Part shown: piece after piece, positions 63,885-64,000 of the stretch
Position numbering within the stretch: the stretch's first letter is position 1
Layout of the letters: each line of letters opens with the position of its first letter
Source: Rhizobium sp. Root708
Lineage (GTDB): Bacteria > Pseudomonadota > Alphaproteobacteria > Rhizobiales > Rhizobiaceae
DNA: 64,000 nt
Assembly (NCBI RefSeq): GCF_001429725.1
Contig: NZ_LMHV01000010.1
Span: 24,550 to 88,549, forward strand
Direction of reading: 5' to 3'
Translations under genes and position numbers: made by a program
Notes under the pieces: model-generated
What the model saw: the letters and a program-made list of their open reading frames with translations, nothing else
What the model was told of the DNA's origin: nothing
The model's database searches: none

Positions 63885-64000
63885 ATGACGAACTATGTAT
63901 TGACGGTAACCTGCCCATCGACGCGCGGGATTGTTGCGGCGATTTCGAACTATCTGGCCGACCAGGGCTGCAACATCACCGATTCCTCGCAGTTCGACGA
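63885..64000 (+). CDS. purU: Formyltetrahydrofolate deformylase, N-terminal part (cut by window end)
   Basis: PurU hydrolyses 10-formyltetrahydrofolate to formate and tetrahydrofolate. Only the first 38 residues are present: MTNYVLTVTCPSTRGIVAAISNYLADQGCNITDSSQFD, the start of the ACT domain that precedes the formyltransferase domain. The ATG at 63885 follows GAGGAA at 63871-63876. The upstream gap holds a CTGCTT/AAGCAG inverted repeat (63826-63848) and no clear promoter. An alternative reading as another ACT-domain protein cannot be excluded from so short a piece. Confidence 0.8.
   Translation, partial: MTNYVLTVTCPSTRGIVAAISNYLADQGCNITDSSQFD

Overview
The window is a high-GC chromosomal segment from an alphaproteobacterium of the order Rhizobiales, most likely a Rhizobium/Agrobacterium-like member of the Rhizobiaceae. 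The reasons are the block rimP-nusA-ylxR/L7Ae-infB-rbfA-truB-rpsO-pnp, the fabA-fabB-fabI operon divergent from a Fur-family irr gene, alphaproteobacterial families (FYDLN-acid, BA14K), promoters of the CTTGAC-N17-CTATAT type, and large ABC/sugar-dehydrogenase clusters. No phage, integrase, IS element or CRISPR array is visible.

Layout. (1) 0-4 kb: recR, a lytic transglycosylase, then a GNAT/MFS pair on the minus strand. (2) 4-16.4 kb: the transcription/translation block, with a promoter plus intrinsic terminator in front of rimP, several internal hairpins, and an exported alpha/beta hydrolase inserted between truB and rpsO. (3) 16.4-22.6 kb: a TauE/SafE-like permease, fatty-acid genes fabI/fabB/fabA, irr, a TRIC-type channel, a small secreted protein and a YdcF-like protein. 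(4) 23-30.4 kb: tRNA-Ala(GGC), a FYDLN-acid protein, a PaiB-like flavoprotein, cmk-rpsA, a large acidic low-complexity protein, an RNase D-like exonuclease and a MerR-XRE-cupin regulator. (5) 30.5-34.2 kb: gabT-gabD (GABA to succinate), a PACE-type efflux protein and slyX. (6) 34.4-57 kb: a carbohydrate island. It holds uxaC-uxuB (glucuronate to mannonate), an ABC importer operon with a Gfo/Idh dehydrogenase, a choline-kinase-like phosphotransferase and a GcvT-type flavin oxidoreductase, a TetR regulator, a plus-strand operon of two Gfo/Idh dehydrogenases, a DUF993 protein and an AP-endonuclease-2-fold isomerase, a lacI-DUF2264-hydroxyacid dehydrogenase operon, and a second, orphan binding protein. 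(7) 57-64 kb: a glutamine amidotransferase-like protein, a SelW-like protein, a BA14K-like protein, tRNA-Leu(CAG), a Wzz/GumC-like chain-length protein, a GH5 glycosidase with a polymerase-like membrane protein, and the start of purU.

How the genes work together. The carbohydrate island reads as one programme: import by the ABC system, redox modification by up to three Gfo/Idh enzymes, cleavage or isomerisation by TIM-barrel enzymes and the DUF2264 protein, and entry of released uronic acid through UxaC-UxuB. Near-identical inverted repeats, roughly GTAAC-N6-GTTAC, lie in the promoters of three of these operons (34302, 46290, 47155). They suggest a local regulon of the TetR protein encoded at 46427. 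This shared operator, together with an oxidoreductive route for glycoside (possibly glucuronide) breakdown, is the most interesting candidate system here. Other points to examine are RNA structures in front of rimP, pnp, rpsA and the alpha/beta hydrolase gene, a palindrome inside the irr promoter, and repeat-rich DNA in front of gabT.
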